Shown here: one piece after another, positions 34,549 through 43,300 of the stretch
Layout of the letters: each line of letters starts with the position of its first letter
Position numbering within the stretch: position 1 is the stretch's first letter
Assembly: GCA_902784435.1 (NCBI GenBank)
Contig: CACZUR010000020.1
Span: 1-64,000, forward strand
DNA: 64,000 nucleotides
From: an uncultured Bacteroidia bacterium
Lineage (GTDB): Bacteria; Bacteroidota; Bacteroidia; Bacteroidales; UBA932
Direction: 5' to 3'
Program-made: the position numbers and the translations under genes
Notes under the pieces: model-generated
What the model saw: only the letters and a program-made list of their open reading frames with translations
Databases searched by the model: none
Told to the model about the DNA's origin: nothing

Positions 34549-36312
34549 TTACCATCCTAAAACTGCGGCTTTGGAACTGAAGGGTTCTGCCTCGGCGGCA
34601 GTGAGGATCTTGCCGTAGGAATTGCGGGATGCCGTCGATACGCCGGTTGTGCCGTATTCCTTCCAGCCGGAAGCGGCCGTAGGCGTGGCGGGAGTGGGCG
34701 TTTTTCCGGTATGCCAGCCTGCGGGGGCGATGACATCGGACATCTTGCAGTTCACATAGGTGACGTTGTCGTATACGGATGTATCACCGCCGGAACGCGC
34801 CAGGTACACAGAGCCTTTGGAGACACCCTCCTCCGCCGTGAGCTTGCAGTTCAGGAACACGAAGCCCTTGTCCGCAGCGTTGTTCACACGGGCCTGCACG
34901 ATGTAGCCGCCGGCCCGGGACCGGATTTCGCAGTTCTCGAACAGACAGGCCTTGGGATAGCCCCAGATGAAGTCCACGTGGCCCGCAATGAGGCTGTCGT
35001 GCACCCATACCTCACCTTTGCAAAGGAACGTATCCTGCCAGGAGATGAGGTTGCAACTGCCGATCGTGAGCTTCTTACTGTCACCGTTGAAATAGAGGGT
35101 CTCCGCCTGACCTTTGTGGTCATCGGCCCAGAAGGTGTTTTCGATGGTCAGGTCCTCGATGACCAGGTTGTCGGTGCTCTCGGCCAGGAACAGGCAGCGG
35201 CCGCCCATGGCACCGGCCTTGGCGCCCAGGGCGGGTTTGGACTGCACCGCCGCGCCGGAACCGGTAGCGTAACTCTCGTTGTTGGGATAGGCGATAACCG
35301 TCTTGTCGCGGCCGGCGCCTTTGATAGTCAGGTTGTTCTTGTCCCTCAGGTACAGCAGTTCCCGGTATGTACCGGCGGCCACCTCAACGGTAACGGCGTC
35401 GTTCTTGCCCAGCTTGGTGGCATACGACAGGGCACCCTGCACCGTGCAGAAATCGGCGCTGCCGTCGGCCGCCACATGAAGGGTAGTGCCCGTATGCTTG
35501 GCGTTTACCACAAAGGGATAATCGTCCTTGCCCACGGCTTTTCCGGCCACGGAGGCATCTATGGTCAGGTAATAGGAACCGCCGAACTCCAGTGCCTCGT
35601 TGTGCAGCTTGATCTCCAGCCTGGTGCCGTCGATCCGCAGCGGCGTATAGTGGACGGGCCTGTAGCGTGTGCTGTGCAGCAGGTCCATGAACGTATGCAC
35701 CGGCGTCTCCTGGTTCAGGGTCTCCTTGGGCACCATGGTGCCGTCTTCCAGGATGTTCACCTTGGCCAGGTCGGCCATGTCAATCTTGTCCACCAGGGTG
35801 CCGTCGGCCTTGAACACCTGGATGAGGCCGGAAGTGCCCAGGACAGGCGTACGGCCCAGTTCCACCACCAGCGGCTGGTCCACGCACACCGACTTGGCAT
35901 CGGGCGGCGTCTCCCCACCGCCGGAGCCGTCCGGCAGGGTCTCGCACGCGAGCGGCTGACTCCAGGCCGATACGGCCCCGCCATCGGACACGGCCTGCAC
36001 CAGGAAGGTGTAAGAAGTGCCGGGCCTGAGGTCTGCGATGGTGACGTTGCGCTGGGAAGTGTTGTCCGTGCGATCGGCCTGTCCGGCGGCCGTAAGCTTC
36101 CAGCTGTATCCCTTGGCCCCCGTGACAGGCTGCCACTGGATCACCAGCTGTGTCTTGCCGGCGCTCTTGAGAGCGAGGCCGGAGGGCGCCTCCAGCGAGG
36201 AGGTTTTGCCGCTTTCCCCGCCCGGCTGGGAAGGGTTGTCCTTCTGGCCGCAGGAAAGCAGCGTGATTCCCAGGCCCGCTACCAAACAAATCGTTTTTGC
36301 TAACAGTCTCAT
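34549..36312 (-). CDS. Pectin methylesterase (CE8) lipoprotein with FN3 domain
   Basis: The 587-residue protein starts at 36312 with a lipoprotein signal (TICLVAGLGITLLS, then Cys). A fibronectin type III domain (about 38-125) is followed by an Ig-like linker domain (about 140-260) and a right-handed beta-helix of the CE8 family (about 275-587). Catalytic-site elements are SWQDTFLCKG and the second Asp in GHVDFIWGYP. It removes methyl groups from homogalacturonan at the surface. It is the second CE8 in this locus; the other is fused to a CE12 domain. First gene after the hairpin that follows the MFS gene. Confidence 0.88.
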   Translation of the reverse strand: MRLLAKTICLVAGLGITLLSCGQKDNPSQPGGESGKTSSLEAPSGLALKSAGKTQLVIQWQPVTGAKGYSWKLTAAGQADRTDNTSQRNVTIADLRPGTSYTFLVQAVSDGGAVSAWSQPLACETLPDGSGGGETPPDAKSVCVDQPLVVELGRTPVLGTSGLIQVFKADGTLVDKIDMADLAKVNILEDGTMVPKETLNQETPVHTFMDLLHSTRYRPVHYTPLRIDGTRLEIKLHNEALEFGGSYYLTIDASVAGKAVGKDDYPFVVNAKHTGTTLHVAADGSADFCTVQGALSYATKLGKNDAVTVEVAAGTYRELLYLRDKNNLTIKGAGRDKTVIAYPNNESYATGSGAAVQSKPALGAKAGAMGGRCLFLAESTDNLVIEDLTIENTFWADDHKGQAETLYFNGDSKKLTIGSCNLISWQDTFLCKGEVWVHDSLIAGHVDFIWGYPKACLFENCEIRSRAGGYIVQARVNNAADKGFVFLNCKLTAEEGVSKGSVYLARSGGDTSVYDNVTYVNCKMSDVIAPAGWHTGKTPTPATPTAASGWKEYGTTGVSTASRNSYGKILTAAEAEPFSSKAAVLGW

Positions 36313-36326
36313 CTTCAAACGATTAT

Positions 36327-36364
36327 GTCTTTTCCTCCCGGTCAGTTTGCCGGAAGGAAAAGAC
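36327..36364 (-). terminator. Hairpin after the uxaC-uxaA-uxaB-MFS operon
   Basis: Arms 36327-36341 and 36350-36364 form a 15-bp stem with one mismatch. The core CCTCCCGGTCA-N-TTTGCCGG-R-AGG is nearly the same as in the hairpin at 60625-60660. No long T run follows on the minus strand. Confidence 0.6.
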
Positions 36365-36403
36365 GTAAACAATTCAATTACAATACTCTAGAGAAAACGC
36401 CCA

Positions 36404-37936
36404 CTATACCTCCACGGGTTTGTACTTGGGCACCAGGGCCTTCATGATGATCCAACCGGTCAGGTAAGCCAGACCGCAGAAGCAGAACATGATGAAGTAG
36501 CCCGCCGGCTTGCCTTCGAAGCCCATGAAGTGGAAGGCGGCGCCCTGCGCCTCGGCATAGGTAAACAAGTTACCGGCCACCTTCTGGATAATCATGGAGC
36601 CGATACCGCCCGCCATGGCGCCGATACCCGTGATGGAAGCGATGGTACTCTTGGGGAACATGTCGCCCACGGTGCTGAAGATATTGGCGCTCCAGGCCTG
36701 GTGTCCCGCACCGGCAATGCCGATCAGGACGGCCGGCCACCAGGGACTGTAGGCACCCAGCGGCTGGGCGGCCAGGGCCACCAGCGGGAAGAAGGCGAAG
36801 ATGAGCATGGCCAGCATACGGCCGTTATAGGGGTGCATCCCCTTCTTTTCCACAAAGAGCTTGGGCAGATAGCCGCCGAAGAGCGATATCACCGTCACGA
36901 TGGCATACAGGGTAAAGATGAGGCCCTGTCCCAGCGGGGACGATGCCGGCGCATTGAACTGGTCCTGGAAGTAGGCCGGGGCCCAGAACAGGAAGAACCA
37001 CCACACGCCGTCCGTAAGGAACTTGCCCACGATGAAGCTCCAGGTCTGCTTGAAGCCGAAGCACCTGAAGAACGGAATGCTCTTCTCCTCGGAGGGTGAT
37101 GCCCCTGACGAGGTCGACACCCCTGCGGAGGTCGACACCCCCGAGGGAGCATCGGCCTTCTTATTAGCGACCGAAGGGGCATTACCCTCCTCCGGCAACG
37201 CGGCCACATCGTCCTGATGGATATACTCCAGTTCGGCCTCGTTCACGTGCTTGCTCTTTTCCGGCTTGTCATACATGAACTGCCACAGGAACATCCACAG
37301 GAAGCCCAGGCCGCCGATGATGATGAATGCCCATTCCCAGCCCAGGTTCTTGGCCAGCGGCGGGATCAGGAGCGGAGCTGCCAGGGCGCCCACGGAGGCA
37401 CCGGCGTTGAAGATGGACGTGGCAAAGGCGCGGTCCTTCTTGGGGAAGTATTCGGCCGTGGTCTTGATGGCGGCCGGGAAGTTGCCCGATTCACCCAGGG
37501 CCAGGATACCGCGGCACAGCAGGAACAGATACACCGACACCGTAGAGATGGAGAGGGCAATGTTGGAACCTGCCTCCACGGCACGAAGGGCCGATACGGA
37601 ATCCACTCCGTCCACGAACCAGGTAGTGGCCACGCCGCAGCCGGCGTGCATCACGGCACCCAGGCTCCATACGCCGATGGCAATCAGGTAGCCCTTCTTG
37701 GTGCCCATCCAGTCCACGAACTTACCCGCAAACAGGCAGGCAATGGCGTAGAAGATGGAAAACAGCGAAGTGATGGTACCATAGTCGGCATCGGTCCAAT
37801 GGAACTCCGGAGCGATGAACTCCTTATAGGTAAGGGAAAGTACCTGACGGTCCAGGTAGTTCACCGTGGTGGCGATGAACAGCAGGCTGCAGATCCACCA
37901 CCGCCAGTTGGTCATTAGTTTTTTCTGCGTACTCAT
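36404..37936 (-). CDS. exuT: MFS hexuronate transporter, ExuT-like
   Basis: The 510-residue protein is a 12-helix major facilitator of the anion:cation symporter type: WRWWICSLLFIATTVNYLDR, the GTKKGYLIAIGVWSLGAVMH loop, ILALGESGNFPAAIKTTAEYF, and PKSTIASITGIGAMAGGIGSM. It probably imports galacturonate or glucuronate with protons, given uxaB directly upstream (1-nt overlap) and the pectin context. The large cytoplasmic loop between helices 6 and 7 holds a palindrome-encoded insert (about residues 249-282). Confidence 0.9.
   Translation of the reverse strand: MSTQKKLMTNWRWWICSLLFIATTVNYLDRQVLSLTYKEFIAPEFHWTDADYGTITSLFSIFYAIACLFAGKFVDWMGTKKGYLIAIGVWSLGAVMHAGCGVATTWFVDGVDSVSALRAVEAGSNIALSISTVSVYLFLLCRGILALGESGNFPAAIKTTAEYFPKKDRAFATSIFNAGASVGALAAPLLIPPLAKNLGWEWAFIIIGGLGFLWMFLWQFMYDKPEKSKHVNEAELEYIHQDDVAALPEEGNAPSVANKKADAPSGVSTSAGVSTSSGASPSEEKSIPFFRCFGFKQTWSFIVGKFLTDGVWWFFLFWAPAYFQDQFNAPASSPLGQGLIFTLYAIVTVISLFGGYLPKLFVEKKGMHPYNGRMLAMLIFAFFPLVALAAQPLGAYSPWWPAVLIGIAGAGHQAWSANIFSTVGDMFPKSTIASITGIGAMAGGIGSMIIQKVAGNLFTYAEAQGAAFHFMGFEGKPAGYFIMFCFCGLAYLTGWIIMKALVPKYKPVEV
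37091..37190. repeat. Coding palindrome inside the MFS transporter gene
   Basis: Arms 37091-37105 and 37176-37190 (GGAGGGTGATGCCCC and its inverse, one mismatch) enclose two copies of GAGGTCGACACCCC and a 28-bp block (37145-37172). That block recurs inverted in the GH28 gene with 27 of 28 bases identical. The reading frame stays open. Confidence 0.9.
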
Positions 37937-39375
37937 TACAGGATGGATTTAACGGCTTCTCTCATACCCTTGGCCTGGATCAGGGCCAGGTCGGCGGCCA
38001 GGAGGTCGGTGAGACCGGGAATCTTGTTCAGGTTCTCGCCCCAGATGAAGTCATCGGCCAGGACGCCCTCGGCCACCTTGCGAACGTCGCCCGTGGCCCA
38101 GAGGTCTTTCAGCAGGCCGATGATCTTCTCGTCGTCCTGCGGCACAATCTCGTCCTCGCCGCGTTTTCCGCCCTTGTAGTAGGTGCAGATGCCGGCCAGG
38201 CCCAGGACCAGGCCCTGCGGCATTTCGCCCTTGCGCTCCAGATAGGTCTTGAGGCCGGGCAGGTCGCGCGTCTTGAATTTAGGGAAGGAGTTGAGCATGA
38301 TGGACGTGACGAAGTGCTTCACGAACGGGTTGCGGAAACGTTCCACCACGTCGCCGGCAAACTGCAGGAGTTCTTCCTCGGGCAGGTTCAGGGTGGGCAG
38401 CAGTTCGTCGTACATCACTTTCTTCACAAAAGCGCCGATTTCCGGATCTTCGCAGCATTCCTTCACGGTGTTCAGGCCGCTCAGGTAGCCCACGGGGCTG
38501 AGCACGGTGTGAGGACCGTTCAGAAGGGTCACTTTTCTCTCGTGGTAAGGAGCCTCGGAAGGAACGAACAGCACATGCAGGCCGGCTTTGTCGGCCGGGA
38601 ATTCGGCCGCCACTTCCTTCGGGGCCTCGATCACCCACAGGTGGAAGATTTCGGCCTTGTCCAGCAGGTGGTCGTCGTAACCTGCCCTCTCGCACAGCTC
38701 GGCGGCGGTGTCACGCGGATAACCGGGGACGATGCGGTCTACCAGGGTGGAGTAGACACCGCAGGCGCCCTCGAACCAGGCACTGAAGTCCGGGCCCAGT
38801 TTCCACAGGTCGATGTACTGGCGGATGCACTCTTTCAGGTGCTTGCCGTTTTCGAAGATGAGCTCGCAGGGGAAGATGATCAGGCCCTTGGAGGCGTCTC
38901 CCTTGAAGTACTGCCAGCGGTGGTACAGCAGCTGGGTGAGCTTGCCGGGATAGGAGCTGGCGGGCTTGTCGTCCAGCTTGCAGGCCGGGTCGAAGGCAAT
39001 ACCGGCTTCGGTGGTATTGGAAATCACAAAGCGGATTTCCGGCTGCTCGGCCAGCTTGAGGTATGCCTCAAAGTCCTCGTACGGATTCAGGCCGCGGGAG
39101 ATGACGTCAATCAGGTCCAGGCTGTTCACGGGCTGGCCGTTCTGCAGGCCCTGCAGGTTCAGGTGATACAGGCCGTCCTGTTCGTTCAGCCACGATACCA
39201 TACCCTTTTCGATGGGCTGGACCACCACCACGGATCCGTTGAAATCGGTTTTCTGGTTGGTCTTCCAGATAATCCACTCGATGAATGCGCGGAGGAAGTT
39301 CCCTTCGCCAAACTGAATCACCTTCTCGGTGTACTGTTTTGCCTGCGGTGCAGACGTGCGGTTTAGTCTTTCCAT
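37936..39375 (-). CDS. uxaB: Tagaturonate reductase (altronate oxidoreductase)
   Basis: The 479-residue protein is of the mannitol dehydrogenase family, UxaB type: VIQFGEGNFLRAFIEWI start, VVVVQPIEKG, ISNTTEAGIAFD, the CELIFENGKHLKECI block and the catalytic-helix region HERKVTLLNGPHTVLSPV. It reduces D-tagaturonate to D-altronate with NADH in the cytoplasm. It sits 11 nt after uxaA and overlaps the MFS gene by 1 nt (TAATG). Full length. Confidence 0.95.
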   Translation of the reverse strand: MERLNRTSAPQAKQYTEKVIQFGEGNFLRAFIEWIIWKTNQKTDFNGSVVVVQPIEKGMVSWLNEQDGLYHLNLQGLQNGQPVNSLDLIDVISRGLNPYEDFEAYLKLAEQPEIRFVISNTTEAGIAFDPACKLDDKPASSYPGKLTQLLYHRWQYFKGDASKGLIIFPCELIFENGKHLKECIRQYIDLWKLGPDFSAWFEGACGVYSTLVDRIVPGYPRDTAAELCERAGYDDHLLDKAEIFHLWVIEAPKEVAAEFPADKAGLHVLFVPSEAPYHERKVTLLNGPHTVLSPVGYLSGLNTVKECCEDPEIGAFVKKVMYDELLPTLNLPEEELLQFAGDVVERFRNPFVKHFVTSIMLNSFPKFKTRDLPGLKTYLERKGEMPQGLVLGLAGICTYYKGGKRGEDEIVPQDDEKIIGLLKDLWATGDVRKVAEGVLADDFIWGENLNKIPGLTDLLAADLALIQAKGMREAVKSIL

Positions 39376-39386
39376 GTTATTGTTCT

Positions 39387-40964
39387 TTATAATGTTACTC
39401 CTTGTTTGAAAATGGCAATCTCGCGGATGCCGTGCTTTTCGTTGTTCACGGGCTCTCCGCTGGCGACGGCCAGCACATAGTCGATGAAGCGGGGGGCCAC
39501 ATCGGCCATCATCTCGTCCTGCGCCAGCACGCCGGCGTTGAAGTCAATCCAGGACGGCTTGGCCTCATAGAGCGGCGTATTGGTGGAGATTTTCATGGTG
39601 GGCACAAAGCTGCCGAACGGCGTGCCGCGGCCCGTAGTGAACAGCACAATCTGGCAGCCGCTGGCGCCCAGGGCCGTGGAGGCCACCAGGTCGTTGCCGG
39701 GGGCCGACAGCAGGTTCAATCCCTTGACCGACAGGCGCTCGCCGTACTTCAGCACACCCCGGACGATGCTCTTGCCGCACTTCTGCGTGCAGCCCAGGCT
39801 CTTTTCCTCCAGTGTAGAGATGCCGCCCGCCTTGTTACCCGGCGACGGATTCTCGTACACCGGCATTCCCTGCTTCATGAAATATTCCTTGAAATCGTTG
39901 ATCAGGGAGACGGTCTTGCCGAAGGTGGCTTCGTCCTGGCAACGGTTCATGAGGATGGTCTCCGCGCCGAACATCTCCGGCACCTCGGTAAGCACCGTAG
40001 TGCCGCCCTGGGCAACAATCCAGTCGGAGAATACGCCCAGCAGCGGATTCGCCGTAATGCCGCTCAGACCGTCGGAGCCGCCGCACTTCAGGCCTACGCG
40101 AAGCTCGCTCACGGGCACCTCCTCGCGCACGTCCTGGGAAGCCACGGCATAGATTTCCTTCAGGCGCTCCACGCCATAGGCCACTTCATCATCCACCTTC
40201 TGGCATACGAACATCTTTACCCGGCGCTCGTCCACGGGGCCGCACAGCTCACGGAAAGCATCCAGCTGGTTGTTCTCACAGCCCAGGCTCACCACCAGCA
40301 CGCCGCCGGCATTGGGGTGGTGCACCATGTCCTTCAGGACCGTGCGGGTATTCTCATGGTCTCCGCCCAGCTGCGAACAGCCGTAATTGTGCGGGAACGT
40401 GACGATGGCATCCACGGAAGATGCCCGATCAGGTCGGGCATGACGATCCCCGTCATGGCCGGCTTGACCGGCCATCTCTGCCTTGAAACGGTCTACGATC
40501 TGCTGGCAGATGCCGTTCACGCAACCCACCGTGGGAATGACCCAGATCTGGTTGCGGACGCCCACCTGGCCGTCTGCCCGGCGGTATCCTTTAAAGGTCC
40601 TTACTTCCGGAGCAGACAAAACTTTTTCGCTCCCCTTGCGGGTAGAAAAAGTTTTAGTCTGCGAAGGGTCGTTATCGGCCTTTACGTAATCGAGAGGCTC
40701 ATACTTGTATTCCAGCAGGCCTTCCAGGTTGGTCTTGATGCACTCGTGGTTCACCAGGGTGCCGGCAGCGGCGTCACGGGTGACGTGGCCGATGGGAAAA
40801 CCGTATTTGATGACATTGTCGTTGGCCTTCAGGTCCTTCAGGACAATCTTGTGTCCGCGGGGAATGTCCATCGTGAGGGTCACGCCTTCCACCACCTCCC
40901 CTTTCCGGAGGTCCTCCAGCGCAACGGCCACATTGTCGGCCGGGTTGATTTTGATGTACTTCAT
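39387..40964 (-). CDS. uxaA: Altronate dehydratase
   Basis: The 525-residue protein has the SAF-like N-terminal domain (KYIKINPADNVAVALEDL) and the UxaA core: GVRNQIWVIPTVGCVNGI, NYGCSQLGGDHENTR, SLGCENNQLDAFRE, LKCGGSDGLSGITANPLLG, LTEVPEMFGAE, SPGNKAGGISTLEEKSLGC. It dehydrates altronate to 2-keto-3-deoxygluconate using Fe2+. From memory the E. coli enzyme has 495 residues. The extra length here falls at two palindrome-encoded inserts, residues about 101-118 and about 163-181. It is 1 nt downstream of uxaC. Confidence 0.95.
   Translation of the reverse strand: MKYIKINPADNVAVALEDLRKGEVVEGVTLTMDIPRGHKIVLKDLKANDNVIKYGFPIGHVTRDAAAGTLVNHECIKTNLEGLLEYKYEPLDYVKADNDPSQTKTFSTRKGSEKVLSAPEVRTFKGYRRADGQVGVRNQIWVIPTVGCVNGICQQIVDRFKAEMAGQAGHDGDRHARPDRASSVDAIVTFPHNYGCSQLGGDHENTRTVLKDMVHHPNAGGVLVVSLGCENNQLDAFRELCGPVDERRVKMFVCQKVDDEVAYGVERLKEIYAVASQDVREEVPVSELRVGLKCGGSDGLSGITANPLLGVFSDWIVAQGGTTVLTEVPEMFGAETILMNRCQDEATFGKTVSLINDFKEYFMKQGMPVYENPSPGNKAGGISTLEEKSLGCTQKCGKSIVRGVLKYGERLSVKGLNLLSAPGNDLVASTALGASGCQIVLFTTGRGTPFGSFVPTMKISTNTPLYEAKPSWIDFNAGVLAQDEMMADVAPRFIDYVLAVASGEPVNNEKHGIREIAIFKQGVTL
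40421..40475. repeat. Coding palindrome pair inside uxaA
   Basis: ATGCCCGA/TCGGGCAT (40421-40428, 40434-40441) and ATGGCCGG/CCGGCCAT (40455-40462, 40468-40475) are adjacent hairpins. They are read on the minus strand as MAGQAGHD followed by an Arg/Asp-rich stretch. The second hairpin recurs in the GH105 and GH43 genes. Confidence 0.9.
40612..40662. repeat. Second coding palindrome inside uxaA
   Basis: Arms 40612-40628 and 40645-40662 (GCAGACAAAACTTTTTC and its inverse with one extra base) form a 17-bp stem with a single bulge. The coded peptide is Ser/Lys/Thr-rich (SQTKTFSTRKGSEKVLSA). Confidence 0.85.
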
Positions 40965-40965
40965 A

Positions 40966-42381
40966 CTAGAAGTTAAAATAGTTCTTGGCGTTGTTGTAGG
41001 AGATATCCTCTACCATCTTGCCGATGGTTTCCAGCTCGGAGGCGGGCAGTTTGCCCTCTTCCACGTCCTTGCCCAGCACATCGCAGAGGATGCGGCGGAA
41101 GTACTCGTGGCGGGGATAGGAGATGAAGCTGCGGCTGTCCGTGAGCATGCCCACGAAGCGGGAGAACAGGCCCAGGACGCTGAGGGCATCCATCTGGCGG
41201 CGCATACCTACTTCCTGATCCAGGAACCACCAGCCGCTGCCGAACTGCATCTTGCCGGGCACGGTGCCGTCGTTGAAGGTGTACAGCATGGTCATCATCA
41301 CCTCGTTGTCCTTCGGATTCAGGCAGTAAAGGATGGTCTTGGTGAGGGCATCCTCGCTGGCCAGGCGGTCGAAGAACTTGTGGCCGGCGGCAGCGATTTC
41401 CTGGTCGTGGATGGCATCGAAACCGGTGTCGGGGCCCACCAGACCGAACATCTTGGAGTTGTTGTTGCGGATGGCGCCGATGTGGAACTGCTGCGTCCAG
41501 CCGGCCTCGGCGTCCATGACGGCCTGGTCGTGCAGGAAAGCGCTGCGGAATTTCTCCAGTTCCTTGGCGTTGGGGGCGATGCCCATGAGCACTTTCTTGA
41601 AGATGAGCTCAATCTCGATCTCCTTGTAGTCGGCGCTGTAGAAGTTCTCCAGACCATGGTCGGAGAGTTTGCAGCCGTTGGCGGCAAAGTAGTCGTGACG
41701 CTTTTTCAGGGCCTCGCAAAGGTCGGCATAAGAGTCAATCTCCATGTCGGCGGCTTCGCCCAGCTGCTGGAGGTAGGCCTTGTAGGCCTTGGGGTCTTCG
41801 ATGGCCATGGCCTTGTCCGGACGCCAGGCGGGAATCACCTTGGTGCCGAAGGGATGGGCGGCAATCTGCTTGTGATAGCGCAGGTCGTCGGCAGGGTCGT
41901 CGGTGGTGCACACGGTCTCTACGTTGAAGCGGCGGATGAGGGCCTGGCCGCGGAATTCGGGCGTGGCCAGCTTGGCGTTGCACTCCTCGAAGATTTCACG
42001 CGCGGTGGCGGGGCACAGGAGCTTGTCGATGCCGAACACACGGCTCAGTTCCAGGTGCGTCCAGTGATACAGGGGGTTCCGCATGGTATAGGGCACCGTC
42101 TCGGCCCATTTCTGGAAGGTTTCCCAGGCGCTGTACTTGCCGCCGGTCAGGTAGTCCTCGGACACGCCGTTGGCCCGCATGGCACGCCACTTATAGTGGT
42201 CGCCGTAGTGGCCGTCCACCAGCCACAGCTGGGTAATATCGCGGAACTGGATGTTCTCTGCGATCTGCTGCGGCACCAGGTGGCAGTGATAGTCGATGAT
42301 GGGCATCTTTTCCGCGTGCTCATGGTACAGTTTCTTGGCGGTCTCCGTCTGGAGCATGAAATCGGGATGGATAAAGGTCAT
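40966..42381 (-). CDS. uxaC: Glucuronate/galacturonate isomerase
   Basis: The 471-residue protein is a full-length uronate isomerase of the amidohydrolase superfamily: FMLQTETAKKLYHEHAEKMP, IDYHCHLVPQQIAENI with the metal-binding His pair, TVCTTDDPADDL, and the SRSFISYPRHEYFRRILCD ending. It converts D-galacturonate to tagaturonate (and glucuronate to fructuronate) in the cytoplasm. First gene of uxaC-uxaA-uxaB-MFS. No clear -33/-7 promoter was found in the 73-nt gap upstream, so read-through from the susCD operon is possible. Confidence 0.95.
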   Translation of the reverse strand: MTFIHPDFMLQTETAKKLYHEHAEKMPIIDYHCHLVPQQIAENIQFRDITQLWLVDGHYGDHYKWRAMRANGVSEDYLTGGKYSAWETFQKWAETVPYTMRNPLYHWTHLELSRVFGIDKLLCPATAREIFEECNAKLATPEFRGQALIRRFNVETVCTTDDPADDLRYHKQIAAHPFGTKVIPAWRPDKAMAIEDPKAYKAYLQQLGEAADMEIDSYADLCEALKKRHDYFAANGCKLSDHGLENFYSADYKEIEIELIFKKVLMGIAPNAKELEKFRSAFLHDQAVMDAEAGWTQQFHIGAIRNNNSKMFGLVGPDTGFDAIHDQEIAAAGHKFFDRLASEDALTKTILYCLNPKDNEVMMTMLYTFNDGTVPGKMQFGSGWWFLDQEVGMRRQMDALSVLGLFSRFVGMLTDSRSFISYPRHEYFRRILCDVLGKDVEEGKLPASELETIGKMVEDISYNNAKNYFNF

Positions 42382-42415
42382 AGTGCTATTGTGTTTTAAT
42401 TATTTGTCTGGAAGG

Positions 42416-42439
42416 GAGCCGGGGTGTCACCCCCGGCTC
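42416..42439 (-). terminator. Hairpin after the susCD operon
   Basis: GAGCCGGGG (42416-42424) and CCCCGGCTC (42431-42439) form a perfect 9-bp GC-rich stem with a 6-nt loop. It lies 16 nt past the TAG at 42455-42457 that ends the restored frame of the surface lipoprotein, which supports that TAG as the ancestral stop. No T run follows. Confidence 0.6.
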
Positions 42440-42454
42440 TCTTAATGGGGTTCA

Positions 42455-42630
42455 CTAGTTGTTGTAGTGAATCTTGTAGAAGCGCAGGCCATTCACCGGA
42501 GCGGTGATGATGACCTCGCCGGCCGGGATGCTGTACTCCAGTTCGCCAGGGGTATTGGCGGAGTAGCCGCCGGGCAGAGCCTGGACGTCTTCGCCTACCG
42601 CCACCTGTACGGTGCGGTCCATAGCTTCAT
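42455..42630 (-). pseudogene. Out-of-frame C-terminal end of the surface lipoprotein
   Basis: The minus strand of this stretch would encode the missing end of the third repeat module (DRTVQVAVGEDVQALPGG, then GLRFYKIHYNN and stop). The frame is broken by a 34-nt deletion at about 42626-42630, compared with the intact copy about 430 nt away (near 43050). Confidence 0.8.
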
Positions 42631-43300
42631 CTTCAGGGTTCCCTGGTCGGGAGCCGTGAACTTGAAGTAACGGTCCATTTCGCCGGACTTGCCGCCGAAC
42701 TGAATGAACGTGGTGTTGTACTTGCTCTTGCTGCCGGAGTGGAACAGCAGGCCTTCAACGGTGAGGTCGATATTGGTGATATCGGCATTCGCAGCACCCA
42801 GGGCACCCAGGGCCGTCTGCCAGTCGCTGGCAGAGAAGTCCCAGTCGTATTCCACCTTGGCGGCAGGGCCGGACATGTAGGTGAATTCGAACTTGTAGAA
42901 GCGCAGACCGTTCTGGGGTGCGGTAATGATCACGTCACCCGCAGCCACGCTGTACTCCAGTTCGCCAGGGGTATTGGCGGAGTAGCCGCCGGGCAGAGCC
43001 TGGACGTCTTCGCCTACCGCCACCTGTACGGTGCGGTCCATAGCTTCCATAGCTTCAGAGCTACCGGTGTTGGAAACCGTAATCTTCAGGGTTCCCTGTT
43101 CGGGAGCCGTGAACTTGAAGTAACGGTCCATTTCGCCGGATTTGCCACCGAGCTGGAAGAAGGTCGTGTTGTACTTGCTCTTGCTGCCGGAATGAATGGT
43201 GAAGCCATTCAAGGTAAGATCCCAGTTGGTGATATCTGCATTCACTGCACCGTAGCCGGCAAAGGCGGCCTGCCAGTCGGCATCGGAGAAGTCCCAGGTG
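42466..43300 (-). repeat. Duplicated C-terminal module in the surface lipoprotein gene
   Basis: Two units of about 420-430 bp encode HSGSKSKYNTTFxQxGGKSG and EMDRYFKFTAPxQGTLK, then AVGEDVQALPGGYSANTPGE. About 85 bp around 42550-42625 and 42975-43050 are identical, which points to recent duplication or gene conversion. The downstream unit carries the 34-nt deletion. Confidence 0.85.

Noticed and set aside
42595..42660. Programmed ribosomal frameshift in the surface lipoprotein
   Set aside because: No slippery heptamer is seen, and the difference from the intact module is a plain 34-nt deletion.
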